A stretch of DNA of 64,000 nucleotides from Dolomedes plantarius (Eukaryota > Arthropoda > Arachnida > Araneae > Dolomedidae). Location of the stretch: the NCBI GenBank assembly GCA_907164885.2, contig OU015503.1, positions 126,567,764 through 126,631,763 on the forward strand. Direction: 5' to 3'. This document shows positions 1 to 11,962 of the stretch, in pieces; positions within the stretch are counted from its first letter, which is position 1; each line of letters begins with the position of its first letter. A program made the translations under genes and the position numbers. The notes beneath the pieces were generated by a model that had not been told where the DNA came from, searched no databases, and saw nothing but the letters and a program-made list of their open reading frames with translations.

Positions 1-941
1 GTAGCAGATTATAGGACATATTTTTTTTAATTGCCCCAAAATTATAGTACTATAATATATATATAATGTAACTGAACAATTAAAACTTACTAATACATAT
101 TAAGTTGCTTAAGATTCCATATTACATGGATAAAATATAGAAGTTGTCCCATTGAAATAATTAAGAATTTATTAACTGCTCTCACATTTACTGCCAGGAT
201 ACCATTCTCACTGTCTATTATACAACAGCATTTTCCCCCAATGTCTCTACACTGACTACCTGTTTGGCCTAGAGCAGGTGTGTTTAACCCGCGGCCCTAC
301 AAGATCTCAAACTTATAAGACCTATCTTCCCAAAGGAAAATAGCCCTTATTTTACAATCAAGCCTTATTCATATCATTGCAGTTTAGAATTGTGTACATT
401 TGTGAACAATTATTTTCAAAGATGAAGCTTAAGAGTAAAATTAGATGACAAATTTCTGATGAGCATCTTTAAAACTCACTAAGAATTGTAACTGCTTCCT
501 TTAACCAGACACTGATGCATTAGTTTCCCAAAAGCAAGGTCAAATATACACCATTTTAATATTGTAAGAAGGATGTTGCTTATGAATGTTGTTTATGTTG
601 CTTTCTTTTTACAATATTATAATAAAAAATTAATGGAAATTTTGTTACATATAAACATTAAGTATATTTTATTTGTATGCAACCCAACACAATGTCTCTT
701 CTGTCAATCTGGCCAAGCCAAGCCAAAAAATTTAACACTCATGTCCTTGAGTTATTAGTTTTGTTAAAAACGTGAGCTGGATGTCTGTTCCTATAGGAAA
801 ATAATCAATATGGTCCCTAAAAGGGTCATTTTTAAAAAAATCCTCTGCAATTGATGTCATCTTCTACAGAGAAAAAAAACATTTTCATAGCCCTCAAAAT
901 GTACAAGACTATTTCAAAGGTAATGAAAACACTTAAAACAC
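1..941. other. Region downstream of CLUAP1, no gene seen
   Basis: AT-rich sequence following the CLUAP1 stop codon on the minus strand. An AATAAA hexamer reads on the minus strand at 668-673, about 270 nt past the stop, and could be the CLUAP1 polyadenylation signal. Around 266-300 the sequence resembles the terminal part of a hAT-type repeat (a gcggccc motif after a caggtgtg start), but its partner end is not seen. Short ORFs here show no conserved protein features. Confidence 0.5.
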
Positions 942-3900
942 TTATTGATTGGTGACGTAAATTGATGTCTTACAAGCAGGTTGTGGACGACGTGGCTTCT
1001 CTCTCGTTGCATTGATGACAGAATCATTTTCGACATTGACTATCAGGAAATCTTCCAAGTTCCCACTTTCTTCACCCCGCAGCATGTCCTCTTGGCGGAG
1101 TTTTTCCACCATTCGTTTCGTTATTTCTTCTCGTTGCTGAAAGGCATGACATTTTTTGGTCATAATTTATCATGTCTATTATTCTCTTAGTAGCAATATG
1201 AATTTTGAAACACTAATTAATTTTCAACACAAATTCATATTTTCCCATTTAAATTATGTTACAGGACAAAAACTAGGATAATTTTTATGCTGATCATCTA
1301 CAGACAGCGGAGTATAATTTCTTTAAAAATTTTATCATAGTCTTTCATAGGCATTATTTGTAAATTAAAATTGCCCTACTAACTTTTGAAACTTTTTTTA
1401 CTGACATACAGATAATTTTATTACAGTACTATAAGTGAAAAATATTATCAACATAACATGCAAAACTATTGAAATGTTCCTGTAAGGATTCATAATACAC
1501 ATTTTTCTAAAATATTTTATGGAATAATTTTATGAAAAAAGTGTAAAAAAAAAAAACATTAATGAATATTGACTTTTTTCAAAGAATCATGGTGGAAATT
1601 TTCTAAAAGCTATTGAAAATAATTAGCTTTTAAAGAAATATTTTACAGATAATTTTAGCAGCTTGCATGAAAATGTAAGGGCATTGAACTATTGATTATA
1701 AAAAAATCCGCAAATACTTTAAAAAATATTTTTCACAAATCACCTTACCTAAACTGATAGCTGCTAAAATGCTACAGATTTATGATATTGATCAATAAAA
1801 TTACAAATATTGATTTTGCTATAAATTTTTGCTTAAGTGCTGCCGCCCAATATATTTACTACTTGAAATAGCATGAGTGAAAAAAGTGCTTAAAATTAAT
1901 GTATTCTGCAGAAAAAAAATTTATTAATCTTAGTTTTTTAACTGTTTTATCACTTTCAGGAAATAGAATTTTTATAATTATGTAAAAAATAAAACTAGGT
2001 GGTCCATACTAAAATTTTACATGTGAATAAAATACAATTAATTTTATAGTGAGGTGGGTGGTTTGTAATAGGATGAAAGAAGAACCGGTTTATTTATAAC
2101 CATTGTTTATTTGTTAAATAAGAATGGTACATATGGATAATACAAAACTGATTACAAAACACCTTTGGACCACTCAGTTTGGCCTCCTGATGAAGAGACC
2201 GGTCGACTGCCTCATTATGTTTTGGTTTACTTTGGTTCTTAAGTTTGTTTGTTTTTTAAGTTTTTTTTAATACTTTGATTTCTATTATTGCTAGAGAATC
2301 TATGTTGCATAAAGCACTAATAGCAGATTTCTGTTAAATTTTTCGACTGTTAGTGCCTTCTTGTAATTTGATTTGTTTAGAGAGTTTTTAAATATAAAAT
2401 GTACGTATTACAAACAGCCATGTCCAACAGGTGAAAAAAGATTTATTTGTGCAATAAATACTCCAAAGTGAATAAATATGTGCAAGTTTAAATTTGCTAA
2501 ATATTTTTTAAATTTTTTGACTTGTTAGACTCATAATTCAACATTTTGGCACAAAGTTTGGAACAGATGATTTTGATTCATCAAACCCAAGAGTTAAAAG
2601 AGTTACACATAAATAGCATAGATTTCATTTTACCATGGTAAGTTCTTGTTCAATTCGTTCTAATTCTTCCAATTGCTGTTCCAAGTAGGCAAGCCAAGAG
2701 TACTTCATGACATACTTTTTGTACAAATCTTCTAGTTCAAGTTCTAGGCGTTCATACTCATCCATAAAAGCAGGACTAGAAGAAAGGGGCATTTATTTTA
2801 AAATGTCCTAATCAATAAGTTAAATGAAAACATAGTTACTTACATTGATAATGCATTTGAAAAATAAATTTTTAAAACTGAAAAGTGAAGGCTTTGGTAT
2901 TGACTGATGATTTTTGTAATTTTCCTATGTTCAGAAAGATGAATCCATCACGTGTCCAAATTACAATATAAAGAAAATTCATTTTATAGCAAAAATAGTG
3001 CCATTAGTTTTATATTTAATCATTTATATGTAAATAATAATAATAATATACTTTGATTTCCATTATTGCTAGAGAATCTATGTTGCATATAGAGCATTTA
3101 TGTTGCATAAAGCACTAATAGCAGATTTCTGTTAAATTTTTCGACTGTCAGTGCCTTCTTGTAATTTGATTTGTTTAGAGAGTTAGATTTCCAGACCACA
3201 TTTTTTATTGATTTAGACCACATTTTCAGACCACATTTTTTATTGATTCTTTGATTTGATAGCATATTAGCTCATGTCATCATTTCAAATAAAATGCATT
3301 ATTTTTTCATATATATATATGCATGTGTGTGTGTGTGAATATATATAACTTTGCTTAAACAAGAATTTAAAAATGTAATATGTGTATGTATATATATATT
3401 TCATCTTTCACTCATTAAGCACCAGGGATGGTGAACTGATATGCTGTGATCACACACTTACCACCTGTGATCAATATATATATATTTATTTACATTGGCC
3501 ACATAACAAACTATGAGTCCATTTTTATAGTTATTTTTCCAGACCACATTTTTTATTGATTATTTGATTTGATAGCATATTAGCTCATGTCATCATTTAA
3601 AATAAAATGCATTATTTTTTCATTTTGTTTAAAACTTTTAAAATTAATTTTTTTTCATTGAAAGAAAAGTTGCTAGAAATTTAGCTAAACTCGAAACAGC
3701 AAATATAAGGAGAAATTTCAATTTCCCCATTTTTAGAATAATTTTTACAAGATTCCCTGAGTTTTCCAGTTTGCAGAAATTTCCTAGCCATTCCCTGGTT
3801 TTTTCCTAATTTTTTACTTCTTTTGCAACCCTACATACATTCAACACAATATACTGCAATAAACTTTAGGGCTCTTGATGTATCGACATACAAGACCCCA

Positions 3901-6900
3901 CAGAAAGCATATCAACCCCCACTCACTTTTGAATAAACAACATTGACAACAGGGGTTACTCACCGCACAGATTTTAAAGTCTGCAGCCGCTTCTGATTTC
4001 TGTCCAAATCCATCTTTCTCTTCTCAATCTTGGCTTCTAAATTAGCCTCGTCAGCTGCTATGTTTTCAATCATACTGTTGGTTTTCTGAATTTCTTCCTA
4101 AATTGAATACAACAATGAACTTGGCAAATTAAAAATGAATCATATAGTCATTACCAAACCCCATGTGGAATGAAACTCACAAAGATTTAATATTAACCCC
4201 ATAAGTATAGACTCACTTCTAAACCTCTGGTAGCATTTCTTATTCCTTGTTCTATTTCAGTTATATCCAGCTGCTTTGACAGTACAACCGATCGATTTTC
4301 CTGTGTAAAAAATGAATCAAATAATAAGAAAACATTCACATTGTGCACCCATTATATCTTTAAAACTCTAGCTTTTATAAACCAAACTTACACGCAAGTC
4401 CATCTCCTTCAATAACAAATCATATAAAGATGCTCCTTTCATAGTTATTTCTGAAGCAAGGTGGCGTGTTACCTTCAAGTCTCCAAGCTAAATAGTAAGT
4501 TCATTTTAATTAGTACTTCAAGGGGATAAAATTCATTACATACAGGTATTTCAAATAAGTAAGAAAATAAAAATCAAAAAGCCATATTGATAAAACTAAA
4601 GAGAGATGGGAATCAAGGTTTTAAACAAAATTCACTTTAAAATAGATCAGAGGTTTTCAACAGGTGAGGATTGTAACAATGTCCCAGGAGGGTGAGATGG
4701 TTTACATTTACAAAATTTAAAAAATAAAAAAAAGGAATATAAACAAATAAGATAAAAATAAAAGCATCTCCACAAACAGTAAAAAGCTTCAAGTAAATGT
4801 TTAAACCTTTTCTTTACAGGGTGAGATAGCATGTAACCCAAAAATATGGGCCCAAGAATGAATATAACCCCCTTATTTGTCATTCTTACAAAGGGGGTAT
4901 GAAATTTCCCGTTCTAAAGAGGGAATAGGAAAAATGAGCCCCGTAAGCTAAAGGTTAAGCATCAAACAAAATTCATAATGACATAATTTCATGCACATTT
5001 GAAACTACTTCTTCTGTAGTCACTCTATCAAACCTTGGTTTCATATTTTAAACTAACAGTAGAAGATTGGCCTTGAGCTAAGATTTTCTGTTTACTGTTT
5101 TAATAGACAATTATGTTAAATTAGATGAATTGGTTGTTGAAAATTGAATCAAAATCAAAAGCTTTTTCTAATACTCCACTTAATCACTGCTAAAATTCAA
5201 CAAGCTGAACTAAATGTTCAAACAGCAACTAAAATATGAGGATTGTAAATAAAGTAGTTGCAACATCGCCCAGAAAGTCGTAAAACATTGGGCATGCTCA
5301 AACAGGATATAAGAAGAGTGAGGTGGAGCTGTAGTCGATGTGTAGAATACATAAAACCGTAAATCCAGTAGAAGGGGCAGGGCCCGATTTAGAAAATTCT
5401 TGACTATAGGCACAACTCGGGATGGGCGCCCCCTAACACTGATGTGGGCATAAAATTTCCAAAATTGACACACACAAAAAATAATCATGAATCATTGTGA
5501 AAGTACCATTTTACCAAGAATTGGTTATTTGAAGCGTAGAAGCCTAGAACATTATCAAATAACAAAAAACAATACAACATATTAACTTCATCATTAAAAC
5601 ACCAATACAATGCAACCAGAAAAACTTATTAATCCTTATATACACCATAACATACATATGATAAACTATACATATGATGAACCAATCAATCAAATTTGAA
5701 AGGATATTTAAAAAACTGCTATTAAAAAAAGGCAAAAAAAGTTGAATTGGGACTTTTTTCTTTTAAAATAAACATTTTTAGGGGGCCTCTAGGCCCGGGC
5801 CTACCAGGCCTAATGGAAAATAAGGGCCTGAGAAGGGGTAGTTGCTGCGTGACATTAAGTGAACAGCGTCGTCTCTACCACTCTGAATCATGTTTACAAA
5901 AAGTGATCAGTGGTCTGGGATTAAAATCAAGGTTGCCCATGGCTACAGCACCATCTGCATCCGGGAGTTCTTAGAACACCCTCCATACTCCCCTGACACA
6001 ACCTCTTTCCTAATTTGAAAGAACCCCATCGAGGCATCAGATTTTCCTGACGTGCCGTCTGTGATCCGAGCATTAGGGTGCTCCGCTGACATCAACACAC
6101 AACACCTTGCCAACGGTATCCTACGGCTTCCTGACATCTGGCAAAAGGTACATGACTTTGCTGGTGATTATATTGAAGGAATATAATGTAATTTTGTTTG
6201 TACATACATTAAAAAAAAATTCTGGGTATGTTGCCATTACTTTATTTACAACCCTCGTATATACAAAATAAAATCATTGGGAAGCTGTTTCAAAAACTAA
6301 AAAATGTAGCTTAAATATATAATAGTCAGAAACCAATAGCTATAATGCATTATTATGAGGAATTCTACAGCTGAAAAATTCAATTTGATCAACAGGAGAC
6401 TGGGAGATAAATTTTCTTCACATTAGGGTCAAAATGTGAAAAATTTTCACAGTTTAAGAGATGTTCAAAGTGATCTAAGAAATATTAAGTTGAAAATCAT
6501 AACTTTACTATAAAGACAAATTCTAAAAAAAGACAAAAATACTTGCATCTTTAAGATTTATAATAGTGTTAATTTAATTATTTGCTTATTTTTGGTTAAA
6601 TAAAAAAAAATTTCTACATACACATATTTTGTGGCTTTTAGGAGTGCAAAACAACAGTATTTAACCACTTAATACACAGTTCAGTGACATATATGAGGAA
6701 CATTTACTTGCAGAATCATGTAGCTTCTTGTATCTCATGGACACTATGCTTTTCTGTTCATTCAAATATTACAGCTCCTTGTGTCCCATTTAATATTAAA
6801 TTTTTGCTTATAACTGAATAATAAAAGATTATTATCATGTGCTGTAAAAATGATGGTGATGTGCCAATTATTTATTTATACTACAATAATTTAAATTAAA

Positions 6901-9900
6901 ATTTTAAGTCTAAAACATAAGTTATAATTATCTGCATGAAATTTTTTACAAAAATTAACACAAAAATTATGCATTAAGGGGTTAATGCTGATGCTTTATT
7001 CATTTGTATATAGGATAGTTTCTGTTCAGCTTTCTTAAAAATAATTAAAAATGTGAACCAAGTTCAAAGTAAGAAATCCGTCATAAAAAAATAGCAGTAG
7101 TTGCTGATATCTTAGTGGAATAATTTCTTTTCAGTTATGTACTGAATGATATAATACTTACTGTTAAGATGGATACTAACATATATTAGGAATTAAATTT
7201 GTATTTGGAAATTTTACTAGGAATAAAGCAACAAAGTTTCAATTGCATACCAAACAGTATAAATTTACTTGTGACAAACGAATCCCCAAGCAATGACATA
7301 ATTTTCATAAATGTTGCTACCATGTCTTAATATTTTTTATTTTTCAAATACTCTTAACATGAAATTAATAAAATCCTTAACTTTCCCTCTGACTTAACAC
7401 CAGAACTTTGTTAAAAATATTAGAAATGAAATTTTTAAAAATATCATAGAATTACTTTGAAAAGGCATTAATTTATTTTAATTTTTGCAGTTCAATATAA
7501 CATCATGACAGCATTACTTAAAATACTGTGAATTTTCTCAAATTTTATGAATATATAACAATCATCTATATTTAGGCTGTATTATTTCTTAGACATTATT
7601 ATTAACACGTGAAATGTGATAAATTTAGCATGCTGCTACCAGAAAACATTAAATCACAAATGCATGAAATATATTTAAATTTTATACTTACATATTTAAT
7701 AAGGACAATAAAATATAATACATAACATAAATATATAGCTTATAATAACATGATTATAAATCTTTTATATTACCTTATAAAAAAAATTAAGACTATGATT
7801 ATTTGTCAGTAAATGTGAGGCTGTAGTAGTTTTTTTTTTTTTTTAAGAAACTCATATTTACGCAAACAAAAATTTTTTTAAATGCTAAAGTTATGCAGTT
7901 GACAAAGGGCAAAATATCTTTTGGAAACAGTAATTTTTTTTAAATAAATATTGATTGCTCTAGATCAGGGGAACTGCGGCCAACCAAGCTTTTAAGTGCG
8001 GCCCAAAGCACTCATTAGACTGGTGATTTTACAAGAACAATTTTGAAAATTTATTGCTGAAAAATACAAAACTGGACAAAAATGTGTCACCAGCTGTTCC
8101 TGTTGTTCACATCAACATGTCTTTGTTAATCCTCCTATTCAAAAATGAATATGCAAAGAATGCATATAGAAATCGACTTACTGATTCTTACCTTGATGAG
8201 GTATTGAGAGAAGCATGCAGCAGATTTGTCTAAAATTGTCAAAAGTTTGTCTCAACATAAAAAAAAATCATACTCACTTTTTAAATAAACATTTGAATAC
8301 ATTTAGGTTTTGAGTTTTATTTTTACAGTACTATATTATGGGGTATTGTGTACTATGTTGTGACCCATGTAACATAGCAAACATATGCATGCGGCTCGAC
8401 AGAAAGAGAGGTTGAGCATGACTGCTCTAGATCATCTTCAGGATAGAAGTTTAATTTCCTCTAAGAACTAGAAATTCCTGCAGTTTTTAGAAATGCCCTA
8501 TCTACAAGATATAGCAGCATTTTGCTCCTTAAGTTGATGTGATTGTCTTGTAAAGCCTCTAGATTGTACTTGCAAATTACCTAGAGCAATTTCCCTCTCA
8601 GAACATTAAATGCCTTTGCCGTCTATTTACACATGAGACACCTGAGACACGAGACAGGACAACCAAGGGGCAAAAAATATATGGAGGCAAGGGCTTTACT
8701 ATTAGAAGAAATTTTTTTTTCAGTAAGTTTAGAGCTTTTAACAGTTGAATTCAATATTATAGAAATAATTTAGTTATTAAATTTATTATTCTAAACCAGA
8801 AACTTAAGACAATATTTTAGACATATACAAAATAGTTTTATCTTTAAAAAATTTATATTCAAAGTGTGATGACATCATTTCAACTGGAATTCTCACTTCA
8901 GCTCCATTTCATAAATTAAATCAACTGAAATATTTCTTACACTGAAATGAAACTTCAAGTCAACCCTCGCCTAAAACCATAAAAAATTTTATTTTGGAGA
9001 CTTCATGTTGCAGAATTTCAGTAAATGTTTAATGTATATCAAATAACCAAAGAAAAGTAAATCCTGAAACAAAACCAAAAATCTACTTTATGCTGTAAAA
9101 AGAATAATATATCACCTTAGATGAAATGTCAAAGTTATGTCCTACAGGAGAGTCTTCTTCTAGAGACTCTAAATCATTTTCAACTTTGGTCTTCATAGCT
9201 TCATATAAAAGTGATGTCAGTTTTAATAATTCTTTCACAGCATAACCATCTGCCATATAAAGCTTTTTCGCATTTAATTTTATGTAAGCTTTAGTTGCCT
9301 TAAAAAATGTTAAAGATTCATTAGTATAAAGTAAACTGACTAAAATACAGTCAAACCTCGCTAACTCGAACCTCGATTTCACAAATTTTTCGATATCTCG
9401 AAGAAAAAAAAATTCCCTTCAAATTTCCTATGCACTCAATGTTAAAAAAACCTTGATTTGACGAATTTTTTCGGCTCATCCCTCGATAACTTGAATTTTT
9501 TTCCATAAATGGAGAAGAAAATATTTTCTAAAGACAAGAAAATAGAAATTTCTAAAAAATAGAAAAGCTATTCAAAAATTACAGTTGTAAAACTTTAAAA
9601 TGAAGGGATATAAGGACGGAAGATAACACAATGAAATCACAACTTCTCTTGACCCCCCAAGATCGGAGTTAAAATTCCTGTTTATTGTTTCCTTATCTCT
9701 TTTCAGTCAGTTGCTGTGCATATGCAGTGACCATCCATCCTTTCTTTTATCTTTTGTCCTTTTATTCTCCAGGGTTACTTTCTAGAGGGGTTGGGGTGGT
9801 TTTAACAAAACAGGAAATGAAGGCATGAACAAAAATCAAGAGGTGGGTGGCTTCCAAGAAAAATGTGGAATTTCTTATCATTACAACAAGGAGTGAAAGA

Positions 9901-11962
9901 AAAAACTACACGTGTGAATGCATGCCTCTGCTGTCTCGCATTCAAGCTAGTGCCGCTCCTGAAAAGGCTGAAAAGTTTCCTTTCGGTTTATCTTGGTTAT
10001 TGCAGAAAAAAATTAGAAATCGTTCGAAAGCAACTATTCATCTCTACAAAATGTCTATAAAACGAAAATTGAATACGCTTACTATTGAAGTGAAGAAGCA
10101 AATTATCGAAGAAGTTGAAAAAAGTTCGAAAAAGAAAAAGGAAATTGCTAAGGAGTTTGGGATTCCAGGCAGCACATTGTCAACAATTTTAAAGAATAAA
10201 GCAATTATCCTAGAAAAATTCGATCTTTTGTACACCGATCTTATGTACACAAAAATTGAATCTTTTTTCAAATAATTTTGTAAACGGTGTTTATTAAAAT
10301 TAAAAAATGGATTACTTTTTTAAAAGGTATGTAAAAAAGCTTTATTCCTCTATTCTACTATTGATAACATGCGATTTTTGATAATTCGAATTTTTGATAT
10401 TTCGAATTTTTTTGTCTCTCCCTTCAAGTTCGAGATATCGAGGTTTGACTGTATATTATAATAATAAACATATATTTATTCAAAATTATTTAGGTAATTT
10501 ATTATGAATTTCTCTTGAAAATCAGTTTATTACTCACAAAAATTTTCATAGTTTCTTATAAAAAAAAAAAAGCTTCATAAATTTCTTTTAGAACACTGCC
10601 AATATTCTTTTGTTTCGGGGAGGGTAAATACTTTATATTTTAATTTTTGTATTAATCTTCATTAAAATTAGTTATTATTAATCGTTCTTCCAAACTGTAC
10701 AACAATAAACTTGAATATCCTCAGAGTTTAAAACATTGTAATTATTAACCCTTAGACCATTGAGTTTTCGCCTTCTGGTTCTTCCCCCAGCATTGGGTTA
10801 TTTTTTTGGCAGCGCGTTTCGGAGGATCCACGTTTTGAAGGGACGTTAAAAAGTGCGAGTTCTATACAGTTAAGTTATTTAAATCAAAATAAATAGCACA
10901 AAATAAGTGAAACATAAAATTTTTAAGAATACATATATATAATTATATAATGTACAGATTGTTTTGGGTTATAAATTTCTTATAGTATGATATATTTTAA
11001 AGCAAGGTGATAGGCATAAACCCACTTCACTGTGTTTATACCATATAGTCTATTCATCACTTAGTTCACTATTGTCTTTTCATCACTTTTGTCATCGAAT
11101 AAATCTGAATATCACTCTCGGAATCACTTGAAATGTCAGTTCCTTTCGAAAACCCAAAATTCCTGCCATTTTATACTGCATATATTCTAAAAATAATCCC
11201 CTCAAAATCTACTTCTTATCAGGAGAAATGGTATTTGAATGTCTTTAAAGTGCTGTCACCTATTGATGAATGAAAAAATCAATTTAGAATGCGTTAAACG
11301 CATTTGTAACATGCAAAACATTGGAATATCCAGATGGACGCGTCCATCTGGATACCATTCTGGACGTCCATCTGGATCCATTGTAACGCTGGGGGAAAGA
11401 CTTTGATGAACGCGCTGCACGCGTTCGTAACGGTCTAAGGGTTAAATATGCATCTTTCTGAAACTTAAAATTCCTAATAATGAAGCAAAACAAAATTTAT
11501 GTCTTACTTCATCACTGAAAGATGGATATAATTTATAAAAGGTTTCTAAAACACTAAACCTTACAATGAACTGTACAACTGACTTGATAAATATTACTCT
11601 GTCTTGTTCCGTATCAGTATCATCCGGTAATTCAGCATTTGGATCATATCTATAAAATTAATATATATATATATATATCATTGTTAAGAAAGGATCAACA
11701 GAGAACAAAGAAAGATAAATTATATTAGTAGGCTACCTCTTGACAAGCCACTGCAATATTTCAGTGACCAAAGTGAAGTTGGGATACCGGAAATTCTCCA
11801 ATGATATGAGCCTTGGATACCCCAGAGCTCGCATCATTTCAGTAAAAGCTAGATGGTTAAACATTCATTAACTATCGAAAAGAACAAATAGTCACATATT
11901 ATTTAAACTGTTTTTTGAAAAATCATCCTAATATACATACCTCTTAAATCTTTATAAGACAT
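942..11962 (-). CDS. CLUAP1: CLUAP1 / IFT38, intraflagellar transport protein (nine coding exons)
   Basis: Clusterin-associated protein 1 (IFT38/qilin) is an IFT-B subunit needed to build cilia. I assembled the minus-strand exons from homology and GT-AG sites: 11941-11962, 11737-11848, 11565-11649, 9116-9298, 4392-4487, 4217-4300, 3964-4097, 2634-2775 and 942-1136. They sum to 1053 nt with every phase closing, giving 350 aa. The N-terminus opens MSYKDLR and continues [12 protein letters not shown]; exon 4 carries [19 protein letters not shown]; exon 5 [14 protein letters not shown]; exon 7 [13 protein letters not shown]; exon 8 FMDEY and [15 protein letters not shown]. All are family hallmarks, with an N-terminal CH-like domain followed by a coiled coil. 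The last exon joins in phase and continues the coiled coil, but it ends early: the human protein is 413 aa with a long acidic tail that is absent here. The last exon is the least certain part. It is divergent from PHF10 across 564 bp. Confidence 0.92.
1137..2633. other. Last CLUAP1 intron
   Basis: AT-rich intron of about 1.5 kb between CLUAP1 coding exons 8 and 9. It contains the first copy (2271-2386) of a local duplication described separately. A stretch near 2040-2215 has atypical composition, with an accggt motif at each side, but I could not classify it. No further exon was recognised. Confidence 0.5.
2271..2386. repeat. Local duplication, copy 1
   Basis: About 116 bp starting tactttgattt and running through gcactaatagcagattt to gtttagagagtt. 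A second copy lies at 3049-3184, across CLUAP1 exon 8. The copies differ at a few bases, and copy 2 carries a short internal duplication of the atgttgcat segment. Confidence 0.8.
3049..3184. repeat. Local duplication, copy 2
   Basis: Second copy of the 2271-2386 sequence, in the neighbouring CLUAP1 intron. It is longer because about 20 bp around atgttgcat is repeated inside it. It is directly followed by a different duplicated block. Confidence 0.8.
3226..3310. repeat. Second local duplicated block, copy 1
   Basis: A block of about 85 bp (cagaccacattttt, then gatagcatattagctcatg) is repeated almost identically at 3539-3624. Partial extra copies of the ccagaccacattttt unit lie at 3191-3220. 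The two copies are separated by TA/TG microsatellite sequence. Confidence 0.8.
3539..3624. repeat. Second local duplicated block, copy 2
   Basis: Near-identical copy of 3226-3310, ending in the same aaaatgcattattttttcat stretch. It shows recent local duplication inside this CLUAP1 intron. Confidence 0.8.
4648..4960. mobile_element. Possible hAT-type repeat remnant
   Basis: The left side begins with cagaggttttcaac, resembling hAT termini of the CAGTGGTTCTCAACC type. The right side carries agctaaaggttaagcat, which reads on the other strand like a hAT subterminal sequence. No target-site duplication was confirmed, so this is tentative. Confidence 0.35.
5870..6240 (+). mobile_element. Tc1/mariner transposase C-terminal remnant
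   Basis: The plus strand near 5958-6005 translates to [16 protein letters not shown], matching the HxPYSPDLxPxDF block that surrounds the last catalytic acidic residue of Tc1/mariner transposases. The expected final Asp is not seen and the frame breaks soon after. It is a decayed copy in a CLUAP1 intron. The preceding 5370-5830 stretch, rich in ggcccgggcc motifs, may be another unclassified repeat. Confidence 0.6.
7966..8424. mobile_element. hAT-type MITE with 8-bp target-site duplication
   Basis: A 459-bp element starts cagggg and ends catgactg. It is bounded on both sides by the identical 8-mer ctctagat (7958-7965 and 8425-8432), the duplication length made by hAT transposases. The ends are imperfect inverted repeats with gcggcc/gcggctc subterminal motifs, as in hAT elements. 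No transposase ORF is present, so it is non-autonomous. It lies in the large CLUAP1 intron. Confidence 0.8.
9348..10451 (+). mobile_element. pogo-type (Tc1/mariner superfamily) deletion derivative
   Basis: A 1104-bp element flanked by TA dinucleotides (9346-9347 and 10452-10453). Both ends begin cagtcaaacctcg and share ctcgaac, typical of pogo/Tigger termini, and the subterminal regions are rich in ttcgaa and tcgatat repeats. Only the CENP-B-like DNA-binding domain remains of the transposase; the DDE catalytic domain is missing. The left end is 49 bp upstream (in gene orientation) of the acceptor of CLUAP1 exon 9116-9298. Confidence 0.85.
10051..10275 (+). CDS. CENP-B N-terminal-type HTH fragment of the pogo-like element
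   Basis: From ATG 10051 the frame reads [18 protein letters not shown], then [20 protein letters not shown], giving 74 residues to the stop. This is the psq-like helix-turn-helix (CENPB_N) that pogo/Tigger transposases use to bind their termini. The open frame extends upstream to an earlier ATG at 9847, but that part lacks family similarity, so the start at 10051 is preferred. No DDE domain follows. It is probably a relic, though it could still make a small DNA-binding peptide. Confidence 0.6.
   Translation: MSIKRKLNTLTIEVKKQIIEEVEKSSKKKKEIAKEFGIPGSTLSTILKNKAIILEKFDLLYTDLMYTKIESFFK
10749..11441. mobile_element. piggyBac-type non-autonomous element
   Basis: A 693-bp element bounded by TTAA on both sides (10745-10748 and 11442-11445), with terminal inverted repeats CCCTTAGACC at each end and a second shared cttcccccagc-like block further in. 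TTAA targets with CCC termini are the signature of piggyBac transposition. Inside, the minus strand at about 11075-11150 encodes a short acidic stretch ([17 protein letters not shown]), resembling the N-terminus of piggyBac transposases. The rest of the transposase is gone. A perfect 26-bp palindrome lies at 11328-11353. Confidence 0.8.
11328..11353. repeat. Perfect 26-bp palindrome inside the piggyBac-type element
   Basis: The arm atccagatggacg is followed at once by its exact reverse complement, with no spacer. A related half (ggacgtccatctggatcc) follows at 11362-11379. The palindrome lies near the right end of the element, where transposase or host factors could bind. Confidence 0.9.

Noticed and set aside
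5210..5488. 92-aa minus-strand ORF
   Set aside because: Skewed Phe/Tyr/Cys composition, no conserved motif, and it overlaps repeat-like ggcccg sequence.
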